From: Gautieria morchelliformis
Taxonomy: Eukaryota > Basidiomycota > Agaricomycetes > Gomphales > Gomphaceae
Length of the DNA stretch: 64,000 bases
NCBI GenBank assembly: GCA_015179125.1
Contig: WHVA01000494.1
Location: forward strand, 17,710 to 81,709
Reading direction: 5' to 3'
The notes beneath the pieces are model-generated. The model ran no database searches and was not told where the DNA came from. It was given only the letters and a program-made list of their open reading frames with translations. This document shows, piece after piece, positions 26,324-38,615 of this stretch. A program made the position numbers and the translations under genes. Numbering within the stretch: the first letter of the stretch is position 1; the number at the start of each line of letters is the position of its first letter.

Positions 26324-27271
26324 TCAGAGGGTAACGCACATCCTTGGTTTCTTGACCATCTTGCCCCACTTGCCTCGCATGCTCTCTTTCAGGGCGGTAT
26401 TAAATACACCGCGTACGCCCTGCCCTGTCTTGGCAGAGCATTCCATGTATTTTGCACCTATCTCTTTTGCAACTGCACCGCCTTGTTCTGGTGTTACAGG
26501 TGTCGTCCCCTGCGCGCCAAGCATTCGCCGTGTCTGTTCGTCCTTGCGCAGGTCCGTTTTGGTTCCCACTAGGATCAGTGGTGTGCCCTCACAAAAGTGG
26601 GCAACTTCTGGGAACCACTAACCCATTTGAAGAGTACCCAAGGGAGATTGAGGGCATCAACCATGACGTGAATGACGGGTATGATTTGGTAGTGATAATG
26701 CGACACGCACCTTATCTTGTACGTTGGCAAGACTCGTGGGGAAGTCGATTGAAAACACTATGAGGATAACATCACTCTCAGGATAACTGAGGGGCCGTAA
26801 CCGATCGTATTCCTCTTGACCAGCTGTGTCCCATAGAGCCAACTCTATTGTCTTCCCGTCGAACTGTACCTGCGTCACGTAGTTCTCAAACACGGTTGGA
26901 ACATACGCCTTCCACGTAAAAGTGCAGCAAGAATCAACAACCACCGGGCCGAAATCTTATGAAAACGACTCGCCTCGGGGAACCGGTTTTCAGCGTACAC
27001 GATGAGAAGACATGTCTGAATAAAGAATGTATGAGACAACGGAGGTGAGTTCTTCGAACTAACAACACGCCTTCCCGCATCCGCCGTCCCCGACAACGAC
27101 AAGCTTCTTTTTCAAGTCAGGCCGTCGCGGCGGACGTGCAGCGGCAGCCAGCTGTGAATCGTCGCCGAGGGAGAAGGGCGACTGTGACGTCGACTGCCGC
27201 TTGTACTAAAGACAGAGTCTCGGCTTCAAGGGGACAAGGTATGCGTTGCAACGACTGCTTACATCTGCCAT
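26324..27271 (-). CDS. RHO4: Rho-family small GTPase, Rho4-like
   Basis: A Rho GTPase; Rho4 in fungi acts in septation, secretion of wall enzymes and polarity. ATG 27269-27271 starts a three-codon exon (MAD), then an intron, then a basic/Ser-rich N-terminal extension ending in [14 protein letters not shown] (P-loop). The next intron, 27016-27070, has a GC donor (AAG|GCGTGT) and joins GK to [15 protein letters not shown]. Further motifs: [10 protein letters not shown] (effector loop), [20 protein letters not shown] (G3), VGTKTDL (TKxD) and CSAKTGQGV (SAK). The C-terminus is Cys-Val-Thr-Leu, a CaaX box predicting geranylgeranylation. P-loop GDGGCGKT and [11 protein letters not shown] favour Rho4 over Rho1/2/3, by memory of the families. 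Confidence 0.85.
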
Positions 27272-27383
27272 GAATGTCAAGGTAACTTGTTGAATGTCGC
27301 GTGTTGTTCGTTGTGACGGTCACGCAGCGCGCCACCGGGTAAATAAATTATGATGGAAATAACATTATATGCAATGGTCGGTA

Positions 27384-28233
27384 TCATGTAGGAAGATTTC
27401 TTATCTCTTCTGCAACCTCCTGCGCCCGTGCTGTTCTCTCAAGAACACGAGGTGCTTTCTGGAAGAATAAGTAAAATTATTCTGGAGAGGTGAAAAACTT
27501 CAATTAAGAAAACGCACGTTACGCACCATTCGCAAATCCTCTAAAATGCCCACTGTCTGTTGGAATACACCCGCTACTTCCGCTTCTCGTACGAGAAACG
27601 CTATTCAACAAATACGCCTTCAATAAAGAGCAAGCATGAAGTCCACAACACACACCCTCGTTGGCATCCACCTCCGCTTGGTCTTCCACGGGCGAGAAGG
27701 TACACTCATCAGCTCGCTGTCTGGCCACAAGATCTTCTACAAGATGCTGCACTTCGGCAGGAGCAGTCCGCCGACGCTCTGCAAGCTCTTTATCCCAGGA
27801 CATGCGCTCCGTGCTGAGAGACCATATACGGCGGTCAAGCACTTCATCAAAGGGTTCAGTTTCTAAGAGGGAAAGACCAGGTATTAGTGGAAGTTATGCA
27901 GGGATTCGCCATTCAATTTCACCCTCTTGCTCTTCAACGTAATCTTCGAGATTATGTCCATTGACGCGTAAGTTCTCTCTAGCAGCGTCAAACGTTCTAT
28001 CTCGCCACTAGAATATTGGGATCAGATATATAATACACTTCAGAGAATTATATTCTTTCCTGCAAGAGGTGCGCGGTGACCGCATCGCGGACGTGCTGTG
28101 ACGAACTTTTCGCAAGTCTGTCGGCAAGGGTGTTGAACATTGCATCTGTAAATTTGCTTTGAATGCGATTCCAATCTTCAACCTTCTCTATCTGGATGCG
28201 AGTCATGTCTGAGGGTGACGAGCTATGAGCCAT
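27384..28233 (-). CDS. kinetochore protein Mis14/NSL1 (MIND complex)
   Basis: Similar to Mis14/Nsl1, a coiled-coil subunit of the Mis12/MIND complex linking centromere chromatin to the Ndc80 complex. ATG 28231-28233 gives a short N-terminus and KVEDWNRIQSKFTDAMFNTL, typical of the family. Later exons give WRDRTFDAARENLRVNGHN, EPFDEVLDRRIWSLSTERM, DKELAERRRTAPAEVQHLVE and FLVREAEVAGVFQQTVGIL, and end with APRVLERTARAQEVAEEIR and TGA 27384-27386. The first intron (about 28058-27999) has CAG|GAAAGA as donor, that is GA where GT is expected. Without splicing, translation stops three codons later. The other introns look normal. The identity rests on the DWxRI start and the DxxLDRRIW...RR segment, so it is good but not certain. 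Confidence 0.75.
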
Positions 28234-28374
28234 TATGTGAAGTGTTCACGGGAAACTTCCCCGATTCAGACCCGTTGTGTGACAGGTGACTAAATCTCTC
28301 GCCCGTTCCGGAATCTGCATATGGTACACAACCACCCCTTCCATTCGTCCTAGCCACAGCGCGGGTGGAGTCTG
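28234..28374. promoter_or_regulatory. shared divergent promoter region, Mis14 / POL5
   Basis: The 141 bases between opposed start codons. No specific element was recognised. Confidence 0.45.
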
Positions 28375-31300
28375 ATGTCGACGACGCTGCCCTTGTTCTG
28401 GCATTTATCCTCAGGCTTAAAACCGGATCGAATAGATGCATCGGTTAAACTCATCGGCGCTCTAGAACAATTCCAATCTAGATTCAGCCCCTTGCTCCCA
28501 GAGGCCTCAAGCGAAGAGGATGAGGATGACGACGCGGACGCGAGCTTGGGTGCTTCGAACGATGGCCTCGATGGGCCGAACGCGCCAGATGTATCATATT
28601 CTATCCGTCGACTTGTCAGAGGTTTGGCAAGCCCACGGGAAAGCAGCAGGCTGGGCTTTGCGGTTGCTTTGACTGAGGTAAGCTTTATTATGAAGGAGGC
28701 TACTCTACGGCTAACCAGGGCTCTTATATTTCAGCTACTCTCTCGTCTTGACACAGTGTCTGCTTCCCAAATTCTTTCCCTCATCACCCAAACTTCACAC
28801 ATACATGGTTCTATGAAAGGACAAGAGGAGCGTGACATGCTCTTCGCTCGCCTTTTCGGAATCACAGCTCTTGCGCAATCTGGCATCCTTTTTCGTTCTA
28901 AACCACTTGCTACTTCGTCCACACCCGCCAGCACACTCCAGGACTTTCAAGGCGCCATGGCAATTATATTGGCTTTGCCCACGAAGAAGGCTTTCCTTAG
29001 GGAACCCGCGTATTGGGCATTTATACTATCTCTACGTGCATTGGGTGCTTCCCACGTTGAATGGAAGAGTGAAGCGTGGGTGTGGGTGGCAGAGACCGTC
29101 TTCACTGAAGACAGTGCATGGTCACCCGAGAAAGTCGGCGTTGCCCTAAGTTTACAAAAGTTGGGAGTCGACTTGGATTGGAAAGAATATACGAGCCCTA
29201 CTTTCAAAAGTGGAGACATTCTATCGTCTGGAAATTTGAGCAGTCTGGCCAAGATACTCAGGGTGGAAATATTGTTTCTTTGTGTGTTACACGTGCTGAC
29301 GTTTAGTTCCAGGATACAGACGTGGATGATCCTGACACAGGAACACTCAAAGCAAAAGTTCCTACCTCCTGGAGACCGCAGTTACACTTCGTTTGGAATT
29401 TGATCCTCGATGTCTATTATCCGCCTACTGGAACGCCGCTGTCAGCAAGGTTCAACAACAAGGCCTCGTTTCCAGAATTTTTCAGAATAATCGTCGATGG
29501 TATCTCAATTAGACCTATGTTTATGGCATGTAGCCCCAGTCATTGATCTAAAACGCTTGTCTGTAGACTCCCTCCTGGCGCCGACTTCGTCAGATGGGCG
29601 AAAATTATGGGGCTTCGAGCTGTTCCGTCTTTCTCTGGCCCGAGTTCCGACTTCAGATCTGTCACGCATGTTTACACCCAACTTTATGCGCTCATGGGTC
29701 AATCATCTATCCAAGCCAGATCGCTGTCTGCATATGGCCGCAAAGCTTGTAGTGTGTGACCGTAATTCTCATGATTTTGCGATCATGAGCACTTATCAGT
29801 GTTTATTGACATCAGGCGTCGTCGTTGCCTCACATCATCACAGCCAACCCCTCAGCTGGGTTTCCCGTGCTTCTGCAGCTCTTGCAAACTCATGGCCATT
29901 TTGACCGCCTCACCCGCACAAAAACAGTCGAGTCGCTGCTTACTGCCATGGATGTCCAGGGAATTGAGGAATATGTCTCTCATCTCGGAGAATTGGCTCG
30001 CAAGCCCAATCCGAAGGCGTCCGGGGCAAACGGAGAGTACGTATCTACTCATTCCCGAGCCATTACGAGATATTTGACCATCGTACGGATACTCAGTGAT
30101 CCCACAGTGATTCGCATATGGGTAGCAGAGCAGTTCACGATGCTTATACGTAATGGCGCCATCCCAAAAACTGATGGCTGGGTATCCAATGTGTTGAATT
30201 TTCTCGCTCTTCATGGCCTGTATGGCATCAAAAAAAGGAATGAAAGAAGTAAGAATGCATGGGTGCGTAATAATGTGGCAGCGAGAGTCCTAATGATCTG
30301 ATCAAATTGTGTCGGTAATATTTAGTTGCGTGCTCTTCCGGAACCTGCCTTCTCACACGAAGCTCATGCTGCCTGCCGGGTCCGACTTCTGTCGTGTCTT
30401 GCTGAGCTCACCACGCATACTTCCACTATAAAAATAGGTTCTTCTTTTCCATCAAGCACTGACAGGCCATCTATTGATTACTTCTTGGCGACGCGTAGGT
30501 GACGAGAAATCCTGCAGAGTCACAGGTGTTGCTTCCGATGGGGAGTTATGGGTCTCAAAAGTGTTTCTCGAAATAGTCGACCTGGCAAGGAACGGCAAAT
30601 ACGTGGTGCGACTTGGACTCAATGAGAAGGAGGTCCGAGAGGAACTCGTGTTAATGGATCGGACATTAGAAGTTACGGGGATATTGAAAGCCGTATGTGC
30701 TAAGTTGGACTACTAGCCCAATGGTACTTAGCTAAATTTTTTTTTGTAGGTCAAGCAAAATAGCAAGGAGCCAGGTGAAGGTGCTGAATTGTTACTGGTG
30801 GCCACTCTATTGTACCATTATCTTAATGAGGAACGGGAGAATGGCGAAGACATTGAGGTCAGTTTGCAATTATGTACCTTGGCTTTATTCACCAACATGG
30901 AATAGACATGCCTGAACACCATCACGCGACTACTCTCTGATTTCTCGTCGGACCAACAGATCAAGAAAGGCTGGCATACCATCCAGGATGGGATCTCCAC
31001 CGAGGATGGTGTGGCACCTATCAGCGCTATCGTTGATATTTTGATCGGTTATTTAGAAAAATCAAGTGCCTACCTCAGAGCGACTGCAAAGCAGGTCTTT
31101 GCGCTACTGACAGCATTACTGTACCAAGCATCTGTGGACCTCATTCTTGCAGTAAGTCCTTTTATGTCTCGCCGTTCGGATTGGCCTGATTTGAGAATAA
31201 TAGCAACTAGAACGTCGCGACCCAGCTTACAGCGAGGACGAGGACGAGGATGAAGAACAAGAACGTGGTCTTGAGAACGACACCGAGTCTGAGCATGACA

Positions 31301-32665
31301 CCTCAGACTCCGCCGGACGGGACTCAGATGAAAGTGAGGACGTCGAAGAAGACCCTAAACTGCGACAAAAGATTGAAGAGGCTCTTCGTATTAATGGCAT
31401 TCAGGGAGCCGAAGATGGGGGGTCGGAGTCCAACGAAGCTTCCTCGGATGAGGAAGTGATGGACGATGATCAAATGATGCAAGTTGATGAGCATCTCGCT
31501 GAGATCTTCCGTTCTCGAGCAAAAGTCAAGGGTCGTGGAGGTCTGTGATGCTCCTATTATCCATGATCTCTTACTGACCATACACGTCACGAGTAGAATC
31601 CGGAGCACAAAGGGAAGCCACCCATTTCAAAAATCGAGTTCTTGATCTAGTGGATATCTTCGTGCGGAAAGAACCCACAAGCCAATTGACGCCAACAATT
31701 ATTCTGCCTCTAGTACAAGTTATTATGGGAACTGGTCCCGATGAGAGACAGCTTTCCGACAAAATCATCGCCTTGCTACGAAACCGCTTCGGCAAAGCCA
31801 AGGAGGTACCCACCGTGGTCGATATCGCCCAAACTCAGAAGGCACTTGAAGAGCTGCATGTCATGGCTCGGAAGTCCCATTCACCCGATGTCCGTGACAC
31901 CATCGGCGCGTGCAGCTTGTACCTGACGAGAATTCTGTTGTCCGACCCTATCAATGATAAACAAACTGTGATCGGCGTATACCGTGCCTCTCTCACTGAT
32001 TATGCGACTCGGAAGGCGTCGCCCCTCCATCCTAACTTCATTCGAGATTTTGTGCGACGTCAGCCACGATCCGCTTGGCAAATGCGAGATGACTTTGTAC
32101 AACTCGTCGAAAAGGCTGTTAACGTCTATCGCAAATGTCAGATCATCCACTTACTTGGCCCATTGTTCAATCACCTAGCAGGCATCGTAGGTCTTTTGTA
32201 CACTTTGGAATGTTTCATGGTAGTTGATGATTTTACCAGGAGAGCAATAACTCAGAAATCATTGCCTTCATCGGAACTTTTGGTCAGGTTGTATACTCCA
32301 TGGTGTCAGAGGCATGTGACGACCCCGAATCGTTAACAATTTCCCAGGCGAAGGATCTTATGAAGCTTTCTCTCCTTGCTATCCGGCAGGCAAAACGGGC
32401 CACGGGTGACGCCAGCGATCTGCATGTTGTAATGGGAGCATCGGATTGGATTCTGCTATCGCAAAAGTTGAAAACGTCTCGTTTCAAAACAGCTGCGTCG
32501 CTGCACGCTTTGTGCCAACAATTACTTGCTGCCATCCATAATACAGAGGCTATGGTAGTCGGAGATGGGAGGCGTGGCAACCAAAAGAAAAGGAAGGCGG
32601 AGGATGCAAAAGAGACCGGCGTGACACGGGAACATAAAAAGAACTTGAAAAAGATGAAATATTAA
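28375..32665 (+). CDS. POL5: POL5 / MYBBP1A-like nucleolar protein
   Basis: Related to yeast Pol5 (called DNA polymerase phi, but acting in rRNA transcription and ribosome assembly) and animal MYBBP1A. ATG at 28375 starts MSTTLPLFWHLSSGLKPDRI. Soon after come an acidic stretch (SSEEDEDDDADAS) and SYSIRRLVRGLASPRESSRLGFAVALTE, the conserved N-terminal block of the family. The body is a long all-helical (HEAT/ARM-like) protein built from many exons. Around 31240-31500 lies the expected acidic region (Glu/Asp-rich, in the frame containing EDEDEDEEQ), followed by the C-terminal helical part. The tail is strongly basic (QKKRKAEDAKETGVTREHKK), fitting nucleolar targeting; stop TAA 32663-32665. No polymerase motif is seen, in line with the family. 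Its end is 148 bases from the end of MSH3. Confidence 0.85.
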
Positions 32666-32813
32666 ATAAGGCTGTCTTATAGTCCCATAATCTTTCCAAA
32701 CGTTTTGAGCTCATGCAAGGTGCCGTTATCCACTCTATCCGATAAGACGCAGTGTCGCAACAACAGTAAAATATTCTTGGCACTGGCATGACATCAGTTG
32801 GGACGGTTTTCGT

Positions 32814-35800
32814 CTAGCGAATTACACACGTCGCATTCCTGGCTCTTTTCTCCATGAGCTCCTCCATAGCTGTAGCCTTAAAACTGGCATCTCTGAGAAT
32901 CAGTTCTGGCAGACCTGCTAATCGAGCGCATTCGATCCCAAACGAGTTTTCGCTAATTCCTTCTGTAAGCTGATATAGAAACCGGATTTCTGGCCGACCG
33001 TCTATGCGTGTGTCCTCTATGAAGTTCATGTGTCTGTTACCAATATCTTTGGGATATCGGAGTTCAAGCTCCCGGGCAAGCGTAGGGTAGTGAGTGATGA
33101 ACAACGTGTGGCATTTGATTTCTTGACAAAGGTACTCGAGCACTGATCCAGCAATAGCCATCTATGGATGACATGTGAGAATCAACGATACCACTACACA
33201 TCTCGGAACACATACACCATCAAAGGTTGAGGTACCCACGCCGAGTTCATCTAGTATGACCAAGGAATTTGGAGTAGCAGATTTGATGATCTCACGTGTC
33301 TCAGTGACCTCAACCATGAAAGTGGATCGACCAGCAGCCAAATCGTCTGAAGCCTATGGTCAATAGTCAGCAAAGTTAATCAAGATATAACCGGTATACT
33401 CGCCCCCATCCGTGTCAAAATAGCATCATGCATACTTAGACTCATATTACTGGCTGGGACGTAGGATCCAATCTGTGCCATGAGTACCAATAGGGCTACG
33501 AGCTTTACCACAGATGATTTCCCTCCCATCTAAACAACGTTATATGAGTTGTAACAATAGTAAAACCGAATGCATACATTGGGCCCTGATACTACTAGGT
33601 GTCGCGGAGCATTCCCACCAAGAACGATTGAATTTGGTACGTAAGGTTCGGAACGTACTTGTTCGATAATTGGATGACGGCCGTCCACAATAGACAACGA
33701 AAGCTCGTCAACGAACACGGGTTTACACATGTCTCCATGCAGGCTAACAGTCGCGAGGCTCATTAAGCAATCTGCAGTTGCCAATTTGTTGAGCACATCC
33801 CGGAAATGGGTATAATGTTGTGCAATGTCTTGCAGGAAAGTTTTGTACACATTATCGGCTTCGACTTGGAGAGTTTCTTTGTGCTGCGCTCTTTCCTGAA
33901 GCAATTGACTGATCTCGGGAGTGTGGAAGCGCACAACATTCTTGGTGCTAAACCAACTTCAGTATCTATCGCGATATGTTGAAGAAGTCCTGACCTTCCC
34001 ATCCGCACCCAATTGGCAGGCACGCTCGACGCCCGCTCCTTGGGGACTTCAATGAGAAACTGGGGCACAGAATCATTTATGCTGATGTCGTCTATGCTTG
34101 TCGCAAAAGTGATTCACCTCGTCACTTGAAACGTTGACATATTTCAAGCTTGGCATCTTGAGGAGCTTGCGAACTAAACAGCTAGGTTAAATTTTGTTGT
34201 GATTTAATCAGGGAGGCTTACTTTTCTTGAGTTCTTCTGCCAAGTCGCTTTCTACGGCCATGATAGCTAGTTTGGCATTCTCCATGGATGGAAAATTCTC
34301 GAGATCTGTCCACATTTCTATCTTATCGTTGTCCCGAGCGCGAGGAAGGTTAATATAAGTTAAAATGTTTCTTAAAGGAGTCTTCAGGGCGGGCAGAGCA
34401 AATACGATATTTCTCCACAAAATGGTCGAACATTCAACTTGGGCAGGCTCACTAAGTATTGGAAATGTGGTCGCAACACGGTTCATAGCAGTGATAAAAG
34501 TCGCCAATTCTTTAGGCGTACACTAGGTTCAATGCGTCATAGTCTGCGAAAAGGGCTTCAATGCATGAGATGTCACTCACCCTTCCATACTGTATACCAC
34601 ACAGTCCTCTTGCGAGGTCAGGTAAACCTCTGAGAAGACCTCTCAAAATGGTCAAATTGGAGGAGTTACCCAGCCTAGCCTCCTCTACAGCCTCCATACG
34701 TTGTTGCAAAAGCCTATATCAGTGTCGGTTTAGTTACAGAAGAGCATTAGAGTCGATCAACGGACTGTTTGTCAATCAACGGACGGCTGACCCACGATTT
34801 GAGCAGCCGCTGTCCAAATGAGGTCGCAGTGTGGTTTAAGACAGCAAATAAAGTTCCTTTCTGGGTAAAATCAGTTTGATTTTGAAAGATTTCGCTATGG
34901 TGCATGAACATGATGCGATAATGTTTCATTCCAGTGACTTACAGGTTTCTCAAGGTGCTGGAGTTCAGTAACATGTGGGCATGTGTTGCAAACTTATGGA
35001 AGAACTCGGTCTGAAGCAGAGGGTGGGTCAATCCAAATGCTGAGAGATACTTGAGAGTAAAAGCGAGCGCAGCGATGACTAGTTCAGGTAAGTCAGTGAT
35101 AGCTGAGGCCATCTGACCTATGATAAAAATTTGATCAGCCGAAAGCACACAACAAAGCCACCTGCAATCCCACTTGATTGCTTCACGTAAAATGCAGATA
35201 TGTAGTCAAATCCCTGCGAATAGTTGAACTGATGCTCGATTCGCTCGACCCTTATCTTCCCAGATTGCCTGTTGATCTGCCCTGTCAACTCCGACTGTAA
35301 AAGCAAGTGATAAAACCAACCCATGATCAGCGAAATGGCGAAGCATATTCTCTGTTGGGGCGCTTAGATTCGGCGGGACTAGTAGCTCGCAAGGTCTGAT
35401 ATGCGAGAGTCTCGTCTAAATGGTCAGTACGATGGATGCAATGAATCAAATGGTGGAGTAGGCGTCAATAGCTAACTCTCCCACCTCAAGTTCTGTCCTT
35501 AGTAAGGTGTCTACGTTGCCGTTAGTGCATGACTTTCTGCGTCAAATAGAGACGGACCAGAAAATTGATCGTACACTACATCACCAGTAGATGGCACAAC
35601 GCTAATGATTCCAATTAGAACCTTGTCGTCGTGGACCACACCACCTCGTGTCTCCTCCACTATAGCCATGAGAGGCGGTGTCGCCTGTCCGAAGTCATCC
35701 GCAGAATCGAGATCGTCCACAAATCTTAAATGGAAAGGGTGTTAACTGGGATCCAGCGAATTCAAAGAAGATTTACGTCGAGGGGGTGTAAAGTTGAGTT

Positions 35801-36896
35801 AGTTGCCGTTCAAATAGGGTATTGCGGTTGTCGCCAACTTTCTTGAGGGCGGCAGTTTCGACTTGGGATATGACTCCCACCTTCATAACAATTGAGAAGT
35901 AATATATAGAGAATTATCGCGACGTATACCTTGTAGCCTGCTGCAACAAGCCTGAGAAAATGAGGTTTTCAAAATGTCATAAGGTCAAAATAAGAATATT
36001 CAAACTTCTTCAAATTGACTTTGAGATTATGTTCCGGACAGCTTGTCCGTAAAAAATTTCGATCCATTCCATAGTAGAAGCCAAGGACTTGACCTGCAAT
36101 CTATACCAGCGGCATTTAGTGAGGCTGTGTGGTTCAAATGCGGAGGAAACCTGCCTTGGCGTCATCCCCGAAGAAACTGATAATTTGGTAAACAATTAAA
36201 GCAGGTACATAAACAAACGTCTGACTCGCCAGTACTTGTACCCAACTTCAATCAGAAGCACTGTGTCGGGAAATTTCTTTTTGAATTGTATCACCTAGTT
36301 GAACAACAGATAGATCAAAACTTCTGTAAAGGATTGCACTCTGCTACACTTACCGCCTCTTCAAGTGGTGTGCAAGGAAGTCCTGCAGGACCAATGATTG
36401 AGCTAGATTTACGATGGTAGTGACCGCTAGTTTCTTTCTCCCGGGGCAAAGAGTTGTTCTCTTCTGAGAGCTTGTGATTACTGGCGCTGTAATAGGCCAT
36501 TTGGGCCTTGAATCCGTCGCTAGGGATACTAAAGCCACCCAAGTATCTACTTGAGGGACTCACGCGTCTTTCCTTCTCAACCATGTCCTTGCTCTTGAGC
36601 TTTTCACGGAATGGAGTGATAGCCGAATTTCCCTCCCCTTTGCTTGGACTTTGAGTAATCGGCTTCAGATGTGATGGCCCCGGGGAGGATGTCACCGGAA
36701 ATGGGTCGTGCGCTAATGACGACGAAGACGACTGTTTGATCTTCCTATTCTTGATTCGTTTCACTGGTGGCTGAAGCTCGTCCGAGTCATCGTTAGAGAG
36801 CGTCTGGCCAATTGGAGAGCCTTTTCTTTTCCTGGAGAAAAAAGAGGAAATCGTTTGCTGTCTATGGACAGAACCATTAGTGGCTTCAGGCGTCAT
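32814..36896 (-). CDS. MSH3: DNA mismatch repair protein MSH3
   Basis: MutS homologue that with MSH2 forms MutS-beta, which binds insertion/deletion loops. ATG 36894-36896. Near the N-terminus QQTISSFF is a PCNA-binding (PIP) motif, followed by a basic Ser/Pro-rich linker. The mispair-binding, connector and lever/clamp regions are split over many short exons (for example [61 protein letters not shown]). The ATPase domain holds [14 protein letters not shown]-like text, the P-loop (GPN, intron, MGGKSS near 33525), Walker B ([14 protein letters not shown] near 33240), the HYPTLAREL motif and helix residues up to TAG 32814-32816. MSH3 rather than MSH6 is favoured by the length and the PIP spacing. 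Convergent with POL5, divergent from ATP12. Confidence 0.87.
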
Positions 36897-37105
36897 TGCG
36901 GTGGCTCCTTCCCTGGTAACCGTTAGTGGCGGCGGACGGCGGAGTCAAACTTGACTGAGTGGCTGGCCAGCGCCTATATGCCGCAAAATGTTCAGTCTCT
37001 TTGCTAGACAACTTCCACAGACTCCATTATTCAGGTCTTTCCAGACTATTATTTTAAAACGAAGTCTCCATAGAACCTGCCGCAGATGGACGGAGACACT
37101 GATTG
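36897..37105. promoter_or_regulatory. divergent promoter region, MSH3 / ATP12
   Basis: 209 bases between opposed starts, containing the leaders of both genes. I recognised no particular binding site. Confidence 0.4.
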
Positions 37106-38230
37106 ATGGCCTCTCTGTCACAGCTACGAACAGTTGCGTGTCGAGTGTTTAATGACAGCTACAGAATGTAATAATATGTTCTAATTTTCCAGGAGCACAG
37201 ACGACAGCGAAGCGTTTTTGGAGAACAGTGGGCGTTGAGTATAGATCAGGTATCTCCGTGCTCAGGATACAATTCCATATCGTTTCCACAAATTGTTTCT
37301 AGGTTCCATCCTGGTAACACTGGATAAACGACCATTAAAAACGCCTGCTGGAGCAATATTGAATATCCCAAGGTCTAAACCCTTATTAGCGACCTTGATT
37401 GCCCATGAATGGGATAATCAAGAGATATTAATTAGGCCTTTCGCACTACCCATGGTATTCTAGTGTTTGTCTAGCGTCACTCACTTCAATACTGAGGACT
37501 CGATGCTTCAGACTTCACTTGCAGCTAGAGCAATTGACAGTTTTTCAAACGAGCAGACTCGTGCTGAAGTTAGAGAAAGTCTTCTAAAGTACCTCGATAC
37601 TGATACTATTTGGCAAGTTGACATCCTGTCATCATGAATTTTCGTCTTACAACTTTAGCTTCTCCGAGGAGTACCCCCCGGCTCTGGTGGACCTCCAGAA
37701 GTCACACTGGTCTCCTTTGCTTGACTGGGCCAGGGAAGAATTCAGAGCCGACATACAAATTTTCGGATCCCTTATGTCCAATTCTCAACCCCGAGCGACA
37801 AAGGACATCTTTCGACGTGCATTAAATGACTTGGACGCCTGGCAGCTGGCGTGTACGTTGGAAAGTAATCATTGAATCTGCGAAATGTCAACAGAATCTC
37901 CACAGCCACGGAACGTGCCATATACGCCTCGAAATCGTTAATAGTAGCCCTAGCGTTGGTGCGAGGAAAGATCTCCGTCGAAGAGGCTGCATTAGCATCT
38001 CAAGTAGAAGTTGCCAGTCAAATCCAAAAATGGGGAGAAGTTGAGGATTGTGAGCCATTTCTTATCTACCTGAATTGTATTTTCCTGAGTAAATTTTCAA
38101 CCTAGCCCATGATGTGGAGTTCCATGAGATTCGCCGCCAACTTGGCAGCGCGGCATGTTTGCTGGTCAGCTCAGAATTCAAGCCCCTTCCTGCTGGTAGG
38201 CTTGGTATAAATGAGACTTACACATCGTGA
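37106..38230 (+). CDS. ATP12: ATP12, mitochondrial F1-ATPase assembly chaperone
   Basis: A matrix chaperone that binds the F1 alpha subunit. ATG at 37106 starts an Arg-containing, Asp/Glu-free N-terminus suited to mitochondrial import. The first intron's 3' end is uncertain: the frame is kept if the acceptor is the CAG just before ACGACAGCG, near 37204. Then come KRFWRTVGVEYRS, VTLDKRPLKTPAGAILNIP, LIAHEWDNQEILIRPFALPM, KYLDTDTICFSEEYPPALVD, HWSPLLDWAREEF and ATERAIYASKSLIVALALV, ending with VEFHEIRRQLGSAACLL and TGA 38228-38230. The intron 37613-37658 begins GCAAGT, a GC-AG intron; only this junction gives DTICF in frame. All conserved ATP12 blocks are present. Confidence 0.88.
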
Positions 38231-38615
38231 GCATGCATCGTTCTAATAAACTTGCTCCGCCCATCAATTCGAACATGGATACAGTAAGTAACTGCCTTGG
38301 CTGCGACACGTGCATTCTGTAAGTGATACGATATTACTTACTGTTACATACTGCACCGGTTAGGGTACCGGGTGTCATATGGGCTAATGTTATAGTTTCG
38401 GATACCACAGGGCAAGTGTTAGATTTCCGCATGCGGAAACTTGTTCAGGCCTTGAGGGGAATGTTCATTATATGTTTCCGCAAGGACATAATATCCCGCT
38501 TCATATCCACTATTTTACACAACTCTATGTAGTTCGCGGGGTTAGCGCCGTGTTAGTTTGTACACACGAGCGTCAATTGGTGTAACCGTGTATCTTCTAA
38601 TAGCCTTACGAAGTT

